Source of the DNA: Alcanivorax sp. DG881
GTDB taxonomy: Bacteria; Pseudomonadota; Gammaproteobacteria; Pseudomonadales; Alcanivoracaceae
Direction of reading: 5' to 3'
Assembly (NCBI RefSeq): GCF_000155615.1
Contig: NZ_DS989915.1
Span: 3,717,503 to 3,781,502, forward strand
Length of the DNA stretch: 64,000 bases
Numbering within the stretch: the stretch's first letter is position 1; each line of letters starts with the position of its first letter. Positions 61,308 to 64,000 of the stretch are shown here, piece after piece. The translations under genes and the position numbers were made by a program. The notes beneath the pieces are model-generated. The model searched no databases and was not told the DNA's origin. It saw only the letters and a program-made list of their open reading frames with translations.

Positions 61308-61340
61308 GCGGGTACCCTCCTTGGGTACCCGCTTTTTTTT
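61308..61340 (+). terminator. Strong terminator after the phasin gene
   Basis: GCGGGTACCC (61308-61317), loop TCCTT, GGGTACCCGC (61323-61332), then eight T. Confidence 0.95.
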
Positions 61341-61823
61341 GGTTCATCGCGGCATTGAGTGATCAGCCGACTTCAAAGCTTGTCTCATTATCCCGCCCTG
61401 GCAACCGCTGGACGCCGGATGCCCGACGACGGACGCTTGAATTCAAAACCTGAAAACCTTGGCCGCCATGCTTTCTGCCCAGAATGCATTACCCGATTAT
61501 TGCCTGAATGATGCCCCTGAATACCTCTTAAAGGAGATGCCACAAGAACGACAACCTCTCAGGCTATGGGGTTTTACGTCAGGCATTCGGCCTCGAGCGT
61601 TTGGCAAAGTGCCGGGTATTCGCGATAAACCCATCAGACGGCGAAAAGCGAGTTATTCACCCTAATCCGTGAAGAACCTTTTTTTGGTCTCAGGGCGAGG
61701 GCGGGCGCTTGCCGGATTCAGTCGGGCTGATCGTTTTGGTCATTGAGGCGCCGGAAGGTAATGTGAAATAGTATTCCGAATACTGTTTCCCTGTGGACCA
61801 CCATGCACCGTCCAACGCTTCCG
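61341..61823. other. Gene-free stretch with an extragenic repeat
   Basis: About 480 bases between the phasin terminator and the MDR gene. It contains the CGCCGGATGCCYGACG repeat (about 61408-61436) and a perfect palindrome AGTATTC-C-GAATACT (61770-61784). A 68-codon frame at 61459-61665 has no ribosome site or recognisable content and is not called. Confidence 0.5.
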
Positions 61824-62789
61824 TTATTCGACCACGATCACGCGCTTGCCACTGAAGTCGTTGCTGGCCATGTGTTGGTGGGCAGCGTTTGCGTCTTCAA
61901 AGGGAAAGGTTTCCAGTGGCAGGGGCAGCAGTGCGCCGCTGGCAAACAGTGGCGCCAGCCGGTCATTGAAAATCTGCGCCAGGCGAATGCGGTTTTCCAG
62001 CGGCTGGCTGCGCATGGTCATGCTTTTCAGGGTCTGGCGTTTCATCAGCAGAGCACCAAGATTCAGCTCGGTGCTCAAGCCGCCAAGAACGCCGATATTC
62101 ACCAGGCTGCCTTCTGCACGGAGGCCGCCGAGCAGGTCATTCCAGTCCGGGCCGACCATATCCAGAATCACCGCTACCCCGTCGCCGTGGGTAATGGCGT
62201 TGAGTTGGGTGGCGAGGGTACCGTCGTCACTCACCTGGGCGGCGAGGCCCATGTCGTTGGCGGTGTCGAGCTTGCTCAAGTCCCGGCTGCTGCCGATGGG
62301 CCGGGCGCCAAGGGTGTTGGCCAGCTGGGTAGCGGCAAGGCCTACTCCGGCGGTGGCCGGGCGAACCAGACACCACTGTCCCGGTTGCAGGCCGCCTTCC
62401 AGAAACAATGCCCGGTAGGCGGTCAGAAACGCTTCCGGCAGCGTGGCGGCGCGGGCAAAGTCCATGCCTTCCGGCATGGTCAGGGCTTCGCGTTCATGGG
62501 TGATCACCTGTTCGGCATAGGCGCAGCCGGGCACCAGCCCCATCACCGCATCGCCCACTTTCCGTTGCTGCACTCGCTCGCCCACGGCACTGACAACACC
62601 GGCATATTCGAGCCCGGGGATGCGGCTGCTGGTGCCCGGTGGCGCCGGGTAGCGGCCCAGCACCTGCAGCAGGTCTGCCCGGTTAACCCCAATGGCTTTG
62701 ACTTCAACGCGGATTTCTTCCGGCCCGGGTTGCGGGTCGGGCAGGGTGTCCAGTTGCAGTTGCTGATCTTCAATACACCAGGCGCGCAT
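61824..62789 (-). CDS. Quinone oxidoreductase-like MDR protein
   Basis: 321 residues. Medium-chain reductase of the QOR/PIG3 type: VKAIGVNRADLLQVLGRYPAPPGTSSRIPGLEYAG-type N-terminus (RADxLQxxGxYPxPxG), LPEAFLTAYRAL, cofactor motif ATAGVGLAATQLA, ILDMVGPDWNDLL, and LKSMTMRSQPLENRIRL. No structural-zinc cysteines. It uses NADPH to reduce quinones or related enones. GGAGC precedes the start. Here the cofactor motif has TAGVG where PIG3 has GSGVG, a mild change. It is divergent from the MBL-fold hydrolase. Confidence 0.9.
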   Translation of the reverse strand: MRAWCIEDQQLQLDTLPDPQPGPEEIRVEVKAIGVNRADLLQVLGRYPAPPGTSSRIPGLEYAGVVSAVGERVQQRKVGDAVMGLVPGCAYAEQVITHEREALTMPEGMDFARAATLPEAFLTAYRALFLEGGLQPGQWCLVRPATAGVGLAATQLANTLGARPIGSSRDLSKLDTANDMGLAAQVSDDGTLATQLNAITHGDGVAVILDMVGPDWNDLLGGLRAEGSLVNIGVLGGLSTELNLGALLMKRQTLKSMTMRSQPLENRIRLAQIFNDRLAPLFASGALLPLPLETFPFEDANAAHQHMASNDFSGKRVIVVE

Positions 62790-62834
62790 GGTTGTGCTCC
62801 TATTCGCCGTATTTAGCAGTAGAAGGAAAACGTT

Positions 62835-63863
62835 ATGACGACGTCCCCATTAATCTACCCGTTTACTGATCTGCCGCCGGCAGGTCAGCGTTTCAAGGTG
62901 GCCGAAGGCGTTTTCTGGCTGCGTTTCCCGCTGCCGTTTGCGCTCGACCATATCAACCTCTGGTTGCTGGAAGATAACCAGGGTTGGGTGATTGTGGATA
63001 CCGGCCTTGGTGTTCGGCGCAGCCGGGAAATCTGGCAGCAGCTGCTGACAGAGCAGCTCGACGGAAAACCGGTCACCCGGGTGATCGTTACCCACTATCA
63101 CCCGGATCATCTGGGTATGGCGGGCTGGCTGCAGCAGCAGTGCGAGGCGCCGGTGATCATGAGCCGCGGCGAGTGGCAGCTGGCCACCAGTATTTGTGAT
63201 GCCACCGATGCCCAGACCATTGAGCGTTTCAAGGGCTTTCTGGGTAGCCATGGGTTGCAAGGTGAAGACCTGGCCAAGGTGGCGGGCAAGGGGAACGGTT
63301 TTCGCCGGGTGGTGATGCCCTTGCCTGAGAGCCCCGAGTTGGTGGCCGAGGGTGACACGCTGACCATCAATGGGGAGCGTTGGCAGGTGTATATCGGCCG
63401 CGGCCATGCACCGGAGCATCTGTGTCTGTATCGCAGCAGTGACCGGGTATTGCTCAGCGGGGATCAGGTGCTGCCGACCATTTCCAGTAATTTGATGGTG
63501 CGCCCCACGGAGCCGGACGCCAATCCGGTAACCGCTTTTGTGGATAGCCTGACAGTAATCCGCGATGCATTGCCGGAAGACACGCTGGTGTTGCCCGCCC
63601 ACGGTTTGCCTTTCCGGGGGCTGCATACGCGGATTAATGCGTTGGCGGATCACCATGCCGAGCAGCTGGATCAGGTGCATGCTGCCTGCCGTGAGCAGCC
63701 TCATAATGCCCATGATGTGTTGCCGGTGATGTTCAAGCGGACCCTGGATGTGCAGCAAATGATGTTTGCCATGGGCGAGAGCATTGCGCACCTTAATTGC
63801 CTGCTGGAGCAGGGCAGGGTGCAGCGCGAAGACCGCGATGGGATCTGGCTCTTCGCGGCTTGA
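62835..63863 (+). CDS. Metallo-beta-lactamase fold hydrolase
   Basis: 342 residues, cytosolic. Zinc motif THYHPDHLGM (HxHxDH), further ligands in GRGHAPEH, LLSGDQVLP and LPAHGLPF. The C-terminal helical part (about 255-342) with VLPVMFKRTLDVQQMMFAMGE is that of the LACTB2-like/thioesterase-type MBL proteins seen near acyl-CoA genes. The substrate is unknown. AAGGA precedes ATG 62835; it is divergent from the MDR gene across 45 bases. Confidence 0.88.
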   Translation: MTTSPLIYPFTDLPPAGQRFKVAEGVFWLRFPLPFALDHINLWLLEDNQGWVIVDTGLGVRRSREIWQQLLTEQLDGKPVTRVIVTHYHPDHLGMAGWLQQQCEAPVIMSRGEWQLATSICDATDAQTIERFKGFLGSHGLQGEDLAKVAGKGNGFRRVVMPLPESPELVAEGDTLTINGERWQVYIGRGHAPEHLCLYRSSDRVLLSGDQVLPTISSNLMVRPTEPDANPVTAFVDSLTVIRDALPEDTLVLPAHGLPFRGLHTRINALADHHAEQLDQVHAACREQPHNAHDVLPVMFKRTLDVQQMMFAMGESIAHLNCLLEQGRVQREDRDGIWLFAA

Positions 63864-64000
63864 TCTGAGGGTGAGTTGAAAGTTCAAAGTGTAAAGTTAA
63901 AAAGCGCGAAAACTGGCAAAGCCATCCGATAAGTGCTTTCCCTCGCGTTTCCACAAAGTGGGCAACGAGGGCACGGCTTAACTGTTCACGACAGGCTCGC
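63864..64000. other. Non-coding tail of the window
   Basis: 137 bases with an AT-rich start (TTGAAAGTTCAAAGTGTAAAG) and no supported feature. Confidence 0.4.

Noticed and set aside
61459..61665. 68-codon frame in the gap after the phasin gene
   Set aside because: No ribosome site, no known pattern, and it runs through repeat-bearing non-coding sequence.
61803..62816. 337-codon open frame on the plus strand
   Set aside because: Antisense to the MDR gene, which has full family motifs; no ribosome site.
62850..63887. 345-codon open frame on the minus strand
   Set aside because: Antisense to the MBL-fold hydrolase, rich in H/R/Q, no family motif.
1..64000. CRISPR arrays, tRNA or rRNA genes, prophage or integrase genes
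   Set aside because: No regularly spaced repeats, cloverleaf-like segments or integrase/terminase motifs were found by reading.

Overview
The window is 64 kb of chromosome from a gammaproteobacterium, most like Alcanivorax/Alloalcanivorax or a close Pseudomonas relative. The evidence is Pseudomonas-type quinoprotein regulation (an ErbR/AgmR-like regulator, a FIST protein and an ErcS'/NahK-like kinase), cmoAB, yheU, an AcrR-controlled RND pump, a phasin, a heavy load of acyl-CoA genes and Pseudomonas-style REP sequences. The genus is an inference from gene content. I see no tRNA, rRNA, CRISPR array or intact insertion sequence. The window opens inside a short-chain dehydrogenase gene and ends in non-coding DNA.

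Region 1 (1-1.4 kb): two GC-rich short-chain dehydrogenases separated by an inverted pair of REP elements. Region 2 (about 1.5-17.4 kb) is visibly more AT-rich than its flanks and is a nearly complete PQQ-dependent alcohol oxidation module. It holds a LuxR-type response regulator, a FIST sensor protein overlapping a hybrid histidine kinase, an exported pentapeptide-repeat protein, a lipoprotein-type quinoprotein alcohol dehydrogenase, cytochrome c-550 PedF, a SoxYZ-like carrier, a quinoprotein-relay zinc hydrolase, an ExaC-type aldehyde dehydrogenase, a divergent SelO, a porin, an exported 1-Cys peroxiredoxin and a TonB-dependent receptor that resembles the E. coli PQQ receptor YncD/PqqU. No pqqABCDE genes are present in the window. 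A shared motif close to TACYSCCTTRGT lies upstream of several of these genes and is a candidate ErbR binding site.

Region 3 (17.5-22 kb): a ferritin-like predicted metal-dependent hydrolase, an aldehyde dehydrogenase divergent from an IclR regulator, a 304-bp MITE with IS5-type ends, and a hotdog thioesterase. Region 4 (22.1-28.8 kb): a tripartite RND efflux operon divergent from its TetR/AcrR-type repressor, with a clear AcrR-like operator between them.

Region 5 (29.1-43.9 kb) is an acyl-CoA catabolic locus: an acyl-CoA synthetase, a five-gene branched-chain-type ABC importer (livHMGF plus binding protein), a fused enoyl-CoA hydratase/3-hydroxyacyl-CoA dehydrogenase, two acyl-CoA dehydrogenases, then a coupled trio of MDR reductase, 14-TM MFS exporter and ketopantoate-reductase-like enzyme. 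Together these would import an organic acid, activate it and beta-oxidise it; the substrate is not evident. Region 6 (44.2-48.5 kb): a 1116-residue Ig-like lipoprotein paired with an OmpW-type barrel.

Region 7 (48.5-64 kb) is mostly housekeeping and envelope genes: yheU, a MAPEG protein, a stand-alone MnmC oxidase domain, a lipoprotein, a BarA-like hybrid kinase, cmoA-cmoB, a degenerate GGDEF protein, a DUF445 protein flanked by two paralogous small membrane proteins and an SCP2-domain membrane protein, a phasin, a quinone-oxidoreductase-like MDR and a metallo-beta-lactamase-fold hydrolase. Function calls rest on motifs and remembered family sequences; no database search was run.
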